A stretch of 64,000 bases of DNA, from assembly GCF_022179325.1 (NCBI RefSeq), contig NZ_BPQQ01000042.1, forward strand, positions 1 to 64,000, in the 5' to 3' direction. Source of the stretch: Methylobacterium isbiliense (lineage in GTDB: Bacteria; Pseudomonadota; Alphaproteobacteria; Rhizobiales; Beijerinckiaceae). The translations under genes and the position numbers were made by a program. A model generated the notes under the pieces. It made no database searches. It was not told the origin of the DNA and saw nothing but the letters and a program-made list of their open reading frames with translations. Numbering within the stretch: the stretch's first letter is position 1; the number at the start of each line of letters is the position of its first letter. Shown one piece after another: positions 14,864-24,357 of this stretch.

Positions 14864-16288
14864 ATGAGCCAGGAGATGACCCGCGACGCGACGAACCACG
14901 ACCTCGTCGCTCGCCTGAGCGCGCGGCTCGGTCCGGCCGGCGTGCTGACGCAGGAGGCCGACATGGCCCCGTACGCGGTCGACTGGCGCCGCCTCTTCCC
15001 GGGGCGCCCGGCCTGCGTGGTGCGGCCCGCCAGCACCGCCGAGGTGGCGGATGCGGTGCGGCTCTGCCGCGCGGCCGGGGCCGCCATGGTGCCGCAGGGC
15101 GGCAACACCGGGCTGGCCGGCGGGGCGGCGCCGGACGCCTCCGGCACCCAGGTCGTGGTCTCGCTCGCGCGCATGAACGCGGTGCGCGCCGTCGATCCGG
15201 TCGGCCTCACCCTGACGGCGGAGGCGGGCTGCGTGCTCGGGACGGCCCAGGCCGCCGCGGAGGCGGCCGGGCGTCTCCTGCCGGTCAGCTTCGCGGCCGA
15301 GGGCTCGGCGATGCTGGGCGGCGTCATCGCCACCAATGCCGGCGGCCTCAACGTGGTGCGCTACGGCATGACCCGCGGCCTCGTGCTCGGGCTCGAGGTG
15401 GTGCTGGCGGACGGGACCGTGGTCGACGGCCTGCGGGCGCTGCGCAAGGACAATGCCGGCTACGACTGGAAGCAGTGGTTCATCGGCACCGAGGGCACGC
15501 TCGGGCTCGTTACGGCGGCGGTGATGCGGCTCGCCGCCCGGCCGCGCCACGTGGCGACGGCGCTCCTGGCGGTGCCCGATCCGGACGCGGCGCTGCGGCT
15601 GTTCACCCTGGCGCAGGAGGAGCTCGGCGACTGCATCCAGGCCTTCGAGCTGATCTCCGGGCTCTCGCTCGATCTCGTCGGGCGCCATTCCACGCTGACG
15701 CGCCCGGTTGAGCCGGCGCCCTGGTACGTCCTCCTGGAGGCGGCCTCCTCGCTGCCCGCCCTGCGCGAGGCCGCCGAGGGCATGCTCGGCACCGCCTTCG
15801 AGCGCGGGGACGCCCTCGACGGGGTGCTGGCGGAATCCGGCCAGCAGGCCGCGGGCCTGTGGGCGCTGCGCGAGGGCATCACCGAGGCCGAGGCCAAGGA
15901 GGGCCGCGGCGTCAAGCACGACGTCTCGGTGCCGATCACCGCGATCCCGGCCTTCCTGGAGGCGGCCGGCCGCGCGCTGGCGGAGGGGGCCCCGGGGGCG
16001 CGGGCCAACGCCTTCGGCCACATGGGCGACGGCAACATCCACTACAACGTGCTGGCCGCGCCCGACCACGACGGCGACGCGATCAACCGGCTGGTGCACG
16101 GGGTGGTAGACCGCTTCGGCGGCAGCATCTCGGCCGAGCACGGGATCGGGCAGTACCGGGTGGCCGAACTCCTGCGTCACCGCCGCCCGGAGGAGATCGC
16201 GCTCGCGCGCCGCATCAAGGCGGCGCTCGACCCGGACGGGCTCCTCAACCCCGGCAAGGTCCTGTCGGGACAGATCCTGCCCCGCTGA
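14864..16288 (+). CDS. FAD-linked 2-hydroxyacid oxidase/dehydrogenase (GlcD/D-lactate dehydrogenase-like)
   Basis: 474 residues from the ATG at 14864. N-terminal PCMH-type FAD-binding domain (PQGGNTGLAGGAAPD at about 80-94; GGVIATNAGGLNVVRYG at about 151-167; IGTEGTLGLVTAA) and C-terminal oxidase domain with FGHMGDGNIHYN and the conserved SAEHGIGQYR near the end. The family oxidizes D-lactate, D-2-hydroxyglutarate, glycolate or similar acids with electrons going to quinone or an electron-transfer flavoprotein. It is alone on this strand, convergent with a DUF4198 gene. Substrate not determined; the nearby TRAP/aldolase operon might supply hydroxyacids. Confidence 0.88.
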   Translation: MSQEMTRDATNHDLVARLSARLGPAGVLTQEADMAPYAVDWRRLFPGRPACVVRPASTAEVADAVRLCRAAGAAMVPQGGNTGLAGGAAPDASGTQVVVSLARMNAVRAVDPVGLTLTAEAGCVLGTAQAAAEAAGRLLPVSFAAEGSAMLGGVIATNAGGLNVVRYGMTRGLVLGLEVVLADGTVVDGLRALRKDNAGYDWKQWFIGTEGTLGLVTAAVMRLAARPRHVATALLAVPDPDAALRLFTLAQEELGDCIQAFELISGLSLDLVGRHSTLTRPVEPAPWYVLLEAASSLPALREAAEGMLGTAFERGDALDGVLAESGQQAAGLWALREGITEAEAKEGRGVKHDVSVPITAIPAFLEAAGRALAEGAPGARANAFGHMGDGNIHYNVLAAPDHDGDAINRLVHGVVDRFGGSISAEHGIGQYRVAELLRHRRPEEIALARRIKAALDPDGLLNPGKVLSGQILPR

Positions 16289-16297
16289 GCGCGGGCC

Positions 16298-17080
16298 TCA
16301 GTTCACCGGGGCCTCGTCGAGGCGGAACGCGAAGGTCGCGCTGTACTCGTCGCGGTCGGCCAGCTCCGGCGTCGCCGAGGGGACGATGGCGTGGGTCACC
16401 GTGAGGAGCTGCGCGCCCGCTTGGCGGATCGGGACCGTCGCGATCCCGTCCTGGTCGGTGGTGTAGTGGGGCGTCTGCCCGGCATCCATCGCGCCCTCGC
16501 CGGTCACGAGGGCGGCGCCGGCCAGGGGCGCGCCGCGGAACAGCACCCGCACGCGCAGCGCCCCCGCGGTCGGCCCGGGCACCTCCAGCGGCACGATCTC
16601 CAGGATGTGCCCGACCACGCGCTGCCAGGGCGCCGACGGCCCGAACGCCGCCTTGGCGAACTTCATCGACCAGCGCGCCGCCTCGGCGTCCGGCCGCATG
16701 CGGCGGCTGGTGTTGCGCCCGCTCCCGTCCTTCTGCCGCACCCAGTAGCCGCTGTCGTAGGAGGCGGCGACGAGCGTGCGGCCGGGCCGGGTGGGCAGGG
16801 CCGCGAGGAGCGCGGGCGGCACGTCGGGCGGGCTCGGCTTCAGCGCGGCCGCGAGGTCCTTCGTCTCGTCGGGGGTGATCGCCGTCAGGTCGAGGAGCTT
16901 CGGCTTGGCCGGCGTCAGCCGCGCGCGGGCGTGGCCGAAATTGACCCGCACCTGGGGACCCGCCTCGGAGGAGCTGAGCGTCAGCCAGAGGTCGTGCGCG
17001 CCCGCGGGCGCCGCGAGCAGGCTCAGCGCCAGGGCCGCCGCGGCGCGGACCGCCGGGCGCCGGATCGACAGGCTCAGCAT
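16298..17080 (-). CDS. DUF4198 domain periplasmic protein
   Basis: 260 residues with a Sec signal (residues 1-28, ALALSLLAAPAGA) and the mature N-terminus HDLWL, the hallmark of DUF4198 proteins, many of which are linked to nickel or cobalt uptake. The C-terminal half (LRVRVLFRGAPLAGAALV, TTDQDGIATVPI) resembles an immunoglobulin-like carboxypeptidase-regulatory domain. No metal transporter genes adjoin it, so a metal role is only suggested. Nine bp separate its stop from the convergent oxidase gene. Confidence 0.75.
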   Translation of the reverse strand: MLSLSIRRPAVRAAAALALSLLAAPAGAHDLWLTLSSSEAGPQVRVNFGHARARLTPAKPKLLDLTAITPDETKDLAAALKPSPPDVPPALLAALPTRPGRTLVAASYDSGYWVRQKDGSGRNTSRRMRPDAEAARWSMKFAKAAFGPSAPWQRVVGHILEIVPLEVPGPTAGALRVRVLFRGAPLAGAALVTGEGAMDAGQTPHYTTDQDGIATVPIRQAGAQLLTVTHAIVPSATPELADRDEYSATFAFRLDEAPVN

Positions 17081-17366
17081 CGGCCGCTCGCACTCCTGGT
17101 GGGTAGGCTGCACTCGTCCGGCACGTGGGGTCCGCCGCCGCAAGATCAAGCGTGACGGCACCCGAAAGGGCGGCGGCGGCCCGGCACGGCCGATGTGCGC
17201 GGGCGATGTGCGCGGGAGCACATGACGGTGGGGATCCGGCCGGCCGTTACAGGATCTCGACTTGTCGATAGGCCCAAAAAGATACCAAACTCAATCCTGC
17301 CTGGACTGGTCGAGTCGCTGCGCGGCTCTGCCCGGGGTGTATCGGCGGCCGTGGGGGTTTCGCGAC

Positions 17367-18470
17367 ATGTCCCTGACGCAGAGTGAGTTCTCGGATCTCG
17401 TGGCCCGCATCTACGCCTGCGCGGCCGAGCCGCAGCTCTGGCCCGACACCCTGGCGGGCATCGTCGAGGCGGCCGGCATGGCCGTCTGCCTCGCCTGCCT
17501 CGCCGGCCTGCCGCATCCGGTCTGTGCCCCGCCGCGCGCGGGGCCGGACGGCGCGGTGGACCACGACTTCCTGGCCGGTCTCTTCGCCGGCCTCTGCCCG
17601 CTTCAGGTGGTCGCATGGCTGTGCGAGGCCGGCGACGATCCGTTTCCCTCGCCCGCGGCGCGCCGGGCGCGGCTCTCCGGCCACGGTGGCGGGCAGGCGC
17701 CCGTGAACGGCGGCCCGCCCGTGCCCGAGGCCGCGCGCGAGGTGCTGCGCCTGCTGCTGCCGCATGTCCGGCAGGCGGTGGAGACCGGGCAGCGCCTCGC
17801 CGAGCGGGACGGCGAGTCGCGCGGCCTCGGCGCCGCCGTCGACGCGCTCAGCGCCGGGGTGATCCTGCTCGACGAGGCCGGCCGCATCCTGCGCACCAAC
17901 GCCGCCGCCGACACGATCCTGCGCGAGGGCAGCGTGCTGCGGCGTCTGAGCGCCGGCACGCTCGCGGCGAACGATACGGCCGCCCAGGAGGCGCTGGCGG
18001 CGGCGCTCTCCGCCTGCCGGCTCGGCGCCGCGCCGCCCGCGCCGGCCCTGCCGTTCCCGCCGGGCCGGGCCGGGGCGGGGCGGGGCCTCGTCGGACGCCT
18101 CGTGCGGCTGCGCGACGCCGGCGGCGATCCCGCCGGCGCGGCCGGACCCGCGGCCGCCCTGTTCGTGCAGGATCCCGATCAGCCCTGCGCGGTGCCGGGC
18201 GAGGCGCTGGTGCGGCTCTACGGCCTCACCGGGGGCGAACTGCGCGTCCTGCGCGGCCTGCTGCAGGACCTCACCCTGACCGAGATCGCGCAGGCCTACG
18301 GCATCGGGGTCGCGACGGTGCGCACGCACCTCGCCCGGCTGTTCGACAAGACCGGGACCCGGCGCCAGGCGGAACTCCTGCGCGTCGTGATGGCCTCGGC
18401 GCCGGCCCTGCGCCCGCCGGACGCCCCCGCGGCCCTGCGCCGATCGGAGGCCCTTCGCGCCCGCGCCTGA
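17367..18470 (+). CDS. LuxR-family transcriptional regulator with PAS-like sensor region
   Basis: 367 residues from the ATG at 17367 (MSLTQSEFSDLVARIY); an extension to 17262 lacks recognizable sequence. A PAS-like module appears around ALSAGVILLDEAGRILRTNAA, and the C-terminal LuxR HTH around LTEIAQAYGIGVATVRTHLARLFDKTG. It is the same architecture as the protein at 42538-43626 (both start near SxLVxRIY/RVYxAAxxPxLWP), so these are paralogues. It has no acyl-homoserine-lactone-binding signature and no response-regulator receiver. Divergent from the DUF4198 gene across 286 bp that includes an AT-richer patch at 17250-17300. Confidence 0.82.
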   Translation: MSLTQSEFSDLVARIYACAAEPQLWPDTLAGIVEAAGMAVCLACLAGLPHPVCAPPRAGPDGAVDHDFLAGLFAGLCPLQVVAWLCEAGDDPFPSPAARRARLSGHGGGQAPVNGGPPVPEAAREVLRLLLPHVRQAVETGQRLAERDGESRGLGAAVDALSAGVILLDEAGRILRTNAAADTILREGSVLRRLSAGTLAANDTAAQEALAAALSACRLGAAPPAPALPFPPGRAGAGRGLVGRLVRLRDAGGDPAGAAGPAAALFVQDPDQPCAVPGEALVRLYGLTGGELRVLRGLLQDLTLTEIAQAYGIGVATVRTHLARLFDKTGTRRQAELLRVVMASAPALRPPDAPAALRRSEALRARA

Positions 18471-18481
18471 CGCCGGCCGAC

Positions 18482-19750
18482 TCAGGACGGCGGGTCCTGC
18501 CCGCCGGCCAGGGCCAGCGCCGTCAGCCGCTCGCGGGCCTCCGGGTCGGTCGGGCAGCCGGCGGCGAGCCAGGCCCGGCGCGCCCGCGCGAGCGCGGCCC
18601 CGAGCGCGCGGCCCGGGGCGGCCCCGCGGGCCACCAGGGCGGCGCCCGTCACGGGCAGGACCGGCACCGGCTCCGCGCCGGACGCGAAGGCGGCGAGCGC
18701 GCGCTGCGCCTCCGCCTCCAGCACCGGGCGCGGCTCGCCCGCGAGAGCCGCCGCCGCATCCGTCGCCGCCGCGACCCCGTGCAGGGCGACGAGGCGGCGG
18801 ATCTCGGCCGCGCCGAGGGGCGCCGTGCTGCCGTGCAGGACGGCCGCCGCCGCCGCGAAGCCCGCAAGCCGCGCGTGCTCGGCCTTGGAGAGCCTCAGGA
18901 CCTCCCGCAGGCGCTCGGCGTCGGGGGCGGCGTGCACCGCGAGCGCCGCGAGGCGGCGCACCGGATCCGGCGCCGCCTCGGCCCCGGACAGCCGCGCGAG
19001 CCTCCCGAGATCGCCGATGCCGCCGAGAAGCCGCTGCAGCAGCCCGGTGCCGGAGAGGATCGCCGTCACGGCCGGTGCGCCCGGCGCGGCCAGGAGCTTC
19101 AGCAGTTCCGTCCGCACCCGCTCGCGCGACAGGGAATCCAGGCCCTCGCGGGCGGCGATGGCGGCGGACAGCCCCTCGGGATCGACCGGCCCGCGCCCGT
19201 AGCGGGCGTGGAAGCGGAAGAAGCGCAGGATCCGCAGGTAATCCTCGCGGATGCGCTGGCCCGCCTCGCCGATGAACCGCACCCGCCCCGCCGCGAGGTC
19301 GGCGAGACCCCCGACCGTGTCGTGCAAGCGCCCGTCGGGGCCGGCCGAGAGCGCGTTGATGGTGAAGTCGCGCCGGGCCGCGTCCTGCGCGAAGTCGCGC
19401 CCGAAGCGCACGACGGCCCGGCGCCCGTCGGTCTCGATGTCCTCGCGCAGGGTCGTGACCTCGAAGGGCGCGCCGCCCGCCACCACCGTGACGGTGCCGT
19501 GCTCGATCCCGGTCGGCACCGGCTTGAGGCCGGCGCGCGCTGCCCGCTCCGTCACCGCCTCGGGCCGCAGCGTGGTCGCGAGGTCGATGTCGGTGACCTC
19601 CCGCCCGATGAGCGCGTCGCGCACCGCGCCGCCCACGAGCCGGGTCTCCTCGCCGGGTGCGGCGAGCGCATCGAGCACCCGGCGCAGGTGCGCCCGCGCC
19701 AGGAGGGCCGCGACGCCGTCCGGCGCGAGCCGCCCGGCCTCGCCGCTCAC
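18482..19750 (-). CDS. cca: CCA tRNA nucleotidyltransferase / poly(A) polymerase family
   Basis: 422 residues. Class II nucleotidyltransferase with RLVGGAVRDALIGREVTDID (starting about residue 37), holding the GG and D-x-D metal-binding residues, followed by ARRDFTINALS and EDYLRILRFFRFHARYG. It adds or repairs the CCA end of tRNAs. It ends a tightly packed minus-strand operon (DUF1285, NUDIX, DUF6111, this gene) joined by 4-bp overlaps, an arrangement seen in many Rhizobiales. The C-terminal half is Ala-rich. Specificity for CCA addition rather than poly(A) is inferred from family and context. Confidence 0.85.
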   Translation of the reverse strand: MSGEAGRLAPDGVAALLARAHLRRVLDALAAPGEETRLVGGAVRDALIGREVTDIDLATTLRPEAVTERAARAGLKPVPTGIEHGTVTVVAGGAPFEVTTLREDIETDGRRAVVRFGRDFAQDAARRDFTINALSAGPDGRLHDTVGGLADLAAGRVRFIGEAGQRIREDYLRILRFFRFHARYGRGPVDPEGLSAAIAAREGLDSLSRERVRTELLKLLAAPGAPAVTAILSGTGLLQRLLGGIGDLGRLARLSGAEAAPDPVRRLAALAVHAAPDAERLREVLRLSKAEHARLAGFAAAAAVLHGSTAPLGAAEIRRLVALHGVAAATDAAAALAGEPRPVLEAEAQRALAAFASGAEPVPVLPVTGAALVARGAAPGRALGAALARARRAWLAAGCPTDPEARERLTALALAGGQDPPS

Positions 19751-20004
19751 CGGAACTGCCCCGGCACCACCCGCCCGTTCTCGATGTGCGAGGGCACGTA
19801 GCCCGTGCGGTGGCGCTCCCCGAACAATCCCGCGGCCAGGAGCGAGCCGATCACCAGGAGGCCGCCCGCCAGGGCGAGCCGGAGGGCGTGGTCGTTCCAG
19901 TGCACCCAGAGCAGGGGACTGCGGCGGCGCGCGAGCAGGTAGATCGCGTAGAGCCCGAAGGGCAGCAGGAACAGCGCGATGTCGTCGAGGAGGGTGCGGA
20001 TCAT
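19747..20004 (-). CDS. DUF6111-like small membrane protein
   Basis: 85 residues from the ATG at 20004. Two predicted membrane helices (about residues 6-24 and 42-60), a basic turn ARRRSPLLWVHWNDH and a polar tail ERHRTGYVPSHIENGRVVPGQF. It overlaps both neighbours by 4 bp (ATGA), so it is translated as part of the NUDIX/CCA operon. It matches the small alphaproteobacterial protein usually found at this position; no function is known. Confidence 0.7.
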   Translation of the reverse strand: MIRTLLDDIALFLLPFGLYAIYLLARRRSPLLWVHWNDHALRLALAGGLLVIGSLLAAGLFGERHRTGYVPSHIENGRVVPGQFR

Positions 20005-20654
20005 CGCTGGGCGGGGCTCGCGAGGCGTTCCGACAGGTTGCGCACGATGCCGGCGGTCACCCCCCAGATATAGCGATCGCCGAAGGGGATCGCGTAGTAG
20101 CGCCGCTGCCTGCCGCGCCATTCCCGGCTGTGGAGCGCGTGGTTGGCGACGTCGACGAGGAAGTCGAGAGGCACCTCGAAGGCGTCCGCCACCTCGTTCG
20201 GGTTGAGGTGCAGGGGGGCCTGCGGCCGCACGAGGCCGACCACCGGCGTCACTAGGAAGCCGGTGCCCGAGAGATAGTGGTCGAGGTAGCCGAGCGGCCG
20301 CACGAAGGCGCGGTCGAGCCCGATCTCCTCCTCGGCCTCGCGCAGGGCCGCGGCGAGCGGGGAGGGGTCGGCCGGGTCGATCTTGCCCCCCGGGAAGGCG
20401 ATCTGCCCGGAATGGTCGCGCAGGTGCGCGGCGCGCTCGGTGAACAGCACCGTGACGCCGTCCGGGCGCGCCAGCACCGGCACCAGCACGGCCGCGAGGC
20501 GCGGCGGGCGCGCGAGGGCGGCGTCGAGCACGTCGGGCTCGACGTCGTGGTCGCCGCGGGGGTTCGCGGTCGGGTCGAGCGGGCCGGGCGGCTCGGGCCG
20601 CAGGCCCGCGGCGGCACGGGCGAGGAACGCCGCGACGGCGGGGGCGGCGCTCAC
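20001..20654 (-). CDS. NUDIX hydrolase, CoA pyrophosphatase-like
   Basis: 217 residues from a GTG at 20654 that overlaps the stop of the DUF1285 gene (GTGA). The Nudix box reads GGKIDPADPSPLAAALREAEEEIG with the metal-binding REAEEE helix, preceded by HSGQIAFPGG, the sequence typical of CoA diphosphatases (NUDT7/YeaB-like). It probably cleaves CoA or a related nucleotide diphosphate. Downstream it overlaps DUF6111. A longer frame continues upstream but runs out of register through the DUF1285 gene. Confidence 0.85.
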   Translation of the reverse strand: MSAAPAVAAFLARAAAGLRPEPPGPLDPTANPRGDHDVEPDVLDAALARPPRLAAVLVPVLARPDGVTVLFTERAAHLRDHSGQIAFPGGKIDPADPSPLAAALREAEEEIGLDRAFVRPLGYLDHYLSGTGFLVTPVVGLVRPQAPLHLNPNEVADAFEVPLDFLVDVANHALHSREWRGRQRRYYAIPFGDRYIWGVTAGIVRNLSERLASPAQR

Positions 20655-21256
20655 GAGAGGTCGGCAGCCGGCATGATGCGGTGGAAGCGCCCGCCCGCCG
20701 CGAGGCCGAACCACGCCGTGCCGTCCTCCTCGCGCGTCTCGCACAGCTCCACGAGATCGTAGACGAGCGCGCGCGTCACCAGCGCCCACAGGCCGTGGCG
20801 GACGTGCAGGTAGGGCTTGAAGCCGCCGTCCCGGTCGCGCGCGAAGCGCAGGGTGTGCTCGGCATCGAGCGCCACCACGTCGTCGACGTTGGTGCGAAAC
20901 GCGATGGCGCGGTCCTCGCCCTCGCCCTCCACGGCCATCTCGACGGCGAGGAAGGGCGCGTCCTCCACCTCGATCCCGACCCGCTCCACGGGCGTGACGA
21001 GGACGATGCGCCCGTCCGGGTCGCGCCGCAGGATCGAGGCGAACAGGCGCACCAGGGCCGGCCGGCCGATCGGGCTGCCGTTGTAGTGCCACGTGCCGTC
21101 CGCGGCGATCCGCATCGGGATCTCGCCGCAATAGGCGGGGTTCCACCGCTCCACCGGCGGCGGGCCGCGGCGGCCCTGGCTCTCGGGGCCGAGGGCGGCC
21201 GCGAGGCGTTCGAGCGCACCGGGTGCGGGCCTGTCCTGGGTCGACTCCTGGGTCAT
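20651..21256 (-). CDS. DUF1285 family protein
   Basis: 201 residues from the ATG at 21256 (MTQESTQDRPAPG); upstream ATGs at 21268 and 21307 are possible. The core, WNPAYCGEIPMRIAADGTWH and NGSPIGRPALVRLFASILRR, matches the DUF1285 family, a two-lobed fold of unknown biochemical role. Conserved first gene of the block with NUDIX, DUF6111 and CCA transferase. Cytoplasmic, no signal sequence. Confidence 0.8.
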   Translation of the reverse strand: MTQESTQDRPAPGALERLAAALGPESQGRRGPPPVERWNPAYCGEIPMRIAADGTWHYNGSPIGRPALVRLFASILRRDPDGRIVLVTPVERVGIEVEDAPFLAVEMAVEGEGEDRAIAFRTNVDDVVALDAEHTLRFARDRDGGFKPYLHVRHGLWALVTRALVYDLVELCETREEDGTAWFGLAAGGRFHRIMPAADLS

Positions 21257-21295
21257 CCCGGCCAACATAGGGGAGGCGTGTCGGTTTTGAACGGC

Positions 21296-21340
21296 GTCAG
21301 GCCGCACTCCGTCACGCCGCGCTCCGTCAGGCCGTGCTCT
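21296..21340. repeat. 15-bp tandem repeat at the thioesterase 3' end
   Basis: Units GCCGCACTCCGTCAC, GCCGCGCTCCGTCAG and a partial GCCGTGCTC follow one another. They span the last codons and stop of the thioesterase gene and the gap to the DUF1285 start, so slippage could alter the C-terminus. Confidence 0.7.
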
Positions 21341-21755
21341 CGGGGCGCCGCCGCAGGATCTTCCACACGCCGGTGCCGCTCGCCGCGATCCGGCCCCCGA
21401 CCCTGAGGTCGCCGCGCATGAACACCAGAGTGCCGGTGCGCTGCACCACCTCCGGGACGAGCGTGACCACGTCGCCCATGCGCACCGCGCCGATGAACTG
21501 CATCTCGAACTGCACCGTGACGCAGTTCGCCCCCTCGGCCGCCGCCATCGCGGCGACGCCGAGCGCGCGGTCGGCGAAGGTCATCAGCATGCCCCCGTGC
21601 ACGACGCCGATCAGGTTGGCGTGCTTGGGCGAGGCCCGGAACGCGTAGGCGGTCGGGCCGAAGCCCTCGCGCACGAGGATCGGTCCGACGAGGTCGATGA
21701 AGCCGGGATCCGTGAAGGGCTGCCAGCCGTCGGCGAGGGGATCGGGAGCGGTCAT
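21327..21755 (-). CDS. PaaI-family hotdog thioesterase
   Basis: 142 residues from the ATG at 21755. Hotdog-fold signature NLIGVVHGGMLMTFADRALG (residues about 54-73), where the HGG and the Asp form the acyl-CoA thioesterase site; the FEMQFIGAVRMGDVVTL strand follows. It hydrolyses short or aromatic acyl-CoAs by family. Stands between the DUF1285 operon and the GGDEF gene, all on the minus strand, with about 45 bp to the latter. Substrate unknown. Confidence 0.82.
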   Translation of the reverse strand: MTAPDPLADGWQPFTDPGFIDLVGPILVREGFGPTAYAFRASPKHANLIGVVHGGMLMTFADRALGVAAMAAAEGANCVTVQFEMQFIGAVRMGDVVTLVPEVVQRTGTLVFMRGDLRVGGRIAASGTGVWKILRRRPESTA

Positions 21756-21800
21756 GCGGGTGGCATACGGGGGCAATGCCGCCGGAGCAACGCCGCCCGG

Positions 21801-23069
21801 TCAGGCCGGGACCCGCAGCGGCGCGGGCGCGGCGGCGTCGGCCTCGGGCGGCGCGCCGTCGCGGTGGTGGCGGACCGTCCCCTTGCCGCTGCGCTTGGCG
21901 GCGTAGAGCGCCGCATCCGCCTGCGCCACCAGGGCGGACGCGGCCGCCGCGGCGTCCGACACCGCGGTGGCGGCGACCGCGATCCCGACGCTGGTGCCGA
22001 TCGCGACGGAGTCCCGGCCGTGCAGCACGAAGGGCTGGCCGATCGCCGCGACGATGCGGGCCGCGAGGGCCCGGGCCGCCGTCAGGTCGCTGCCCTGGAG
22101 GATCAGCGCGAACTCGTCGCCGCCGAGGCGGGCGGCGAGGTCGGATGGTCCGGCGAGACCGCGCAGCCGGCCAGCCACCTGCTGCAGCAGGTCGTCTCCC
22201 GCGGGGTGGCCCAGGGCATCGTTCACCCCCTTGAAGCCGTCGAGGTCCAGGCACAGCACGGCGACCGGCCGCTGCGGCCCGGCCGCGCCGAGCGCGGCCG
22301 AGAGCGTCTCCCGGAAGCAGGCCCCGTTCGGCAGGCCCGTCAGGGCGCAGTGGAGGGCGCGCCGCCGGTTCTCCACCCGCGCCATGATGGTCGCGACGAA
22401 ATCCTCGTGGAGATGCCGCGAGATGTTGGCGATAGTCATGAGGTGGATCGGCGCCAGGATCAGGCCGCAAGCGCACAGGAGCAGGTTGCCGCTCACGACC
22501 AACCCGGCGGCGAGCGGAATCATGGTCAGGCAGGCGTAGACCGTGTTGAGGCGGGGAGAGCCCGGCCTGTGGCCGCTCTGCGAGGTGGCCACCGCGATCG
22601 CCACGAGTCCCGCCACGAGGGCGAGATCCTGGTCCCGCAGGGCGAAGCACAGGAAGGCATCGAGTCCCAGCACGGCATTGGGGAATATGCCCGTCACGAT
22701 GAACATGTCGGTGAGGACGGAGCCCCAACGGGGCAGGTGCCGCCGGGCGGCCCGCATGGCGGCGATCACCACCGCGACCCGCACGAGCAGGATCGCCAGC
22801 GTGGCGGCGGACCATGCCCAGACGAGAGAACCCGGGTGGCGCAGCATGATGAGGGCCGCGACGAGGGCGATGGCGACCGAACTCGCCAGCACCGCTTCCA
22901 GCCGCCGGAACATGCCGGCCCGCAACTCGGCCGCGACTTCCGCCTCGACGGTCGTGGCGGGTGCCGCAAGCCATGCTGTCAGACGCCACCGCGGTGCAGC
23001 ATGCTGGTTCGGATCGCACTGCAAGACGAGGCCCTCCCGCTCCGACGAATAGGATGTGGCGGTTAACAT
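21801..23069 (-). CDS. Membrane GGDEF diguanylate cyclase
   Basis: 422 residues from the ATG at 23069. The N-terminal part (about 55-215) has five or six predicted membrane helices, and a C-terminal GGDEF domain has an intact active site, LGGDEF at 316-320, with DLDGFKGVND at about 275-284. It should make cyclic-di-GMP at the inner membrane. The product-inhibition RxxD site expected five residues before GGDEF reads G307-P-S-D310, so feedback control via that site is probably lost. No EAL domain. It interrupts the usual closeness of the MoxR and DUF1285 operons. Confidence 0.85.
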   Translation of the reverse strand: MLTATSYSSEREGLVLQCDPNQHAAPRWRLTAWLAAPATTVEAEVAAELRAGMFRRLEAVLASSVAIALVAALIMLRHPGSLVWAWSAATLAILLVRVAVVIAAMRAARRHLPRWGSVLTDMFIVTGIFPNAVLGLDAFLCFALRDQDLALVAGLVAIAVATSQSGHRPGSPRLNTVYACLTMIPLAAGLVVSGNLLLCACGLILAPIHLMTIANISRHLHEDFVATIMARVENRRRALHCALTGLPNGACFRETLSAALGAAGPQRPVAVLCLDLDGFKGVNDALGHPAGDDLLQQVAGRLRGLAGPSDLAARLGGDEFALILQGSDLTAARALAARIVAAIGQPFVLHGRDSVAIGTSVGIAVAATAVSDAAAAASALVAQADAALYAAKRSGKGTVRHHRDGAPPEADAAAPAPLRVPA

Positions 23070-23339
23070 TCCGTCGGATGAACCGGTGCGAATGCCTCCG
23101 AATACCCTTAGGTGATGCAAGTTGTGGTCTTTCGGAGCATATGCATCTCCCTCGGGAACGGAGGCGGGCGCGGGCTCGACGGCTCCACCGCGCGACGTCC
23201 CGCGGGCCGATGCCCGGCGCCCAGCGCGGCCTGCGTCGTCTCGCCGACCTTGCCCGCGGGGGACAAGGGTTCCACACTCCCGGGTCTGGTGCGGATCGGG
23301 GCGGGTCCGTGGACGAGGCTGATCGGTGAGGACACCCGC

Positions 23340-24350
<1,011 letters not shown>

Positions 24351-24357
24351 GAGCCGC

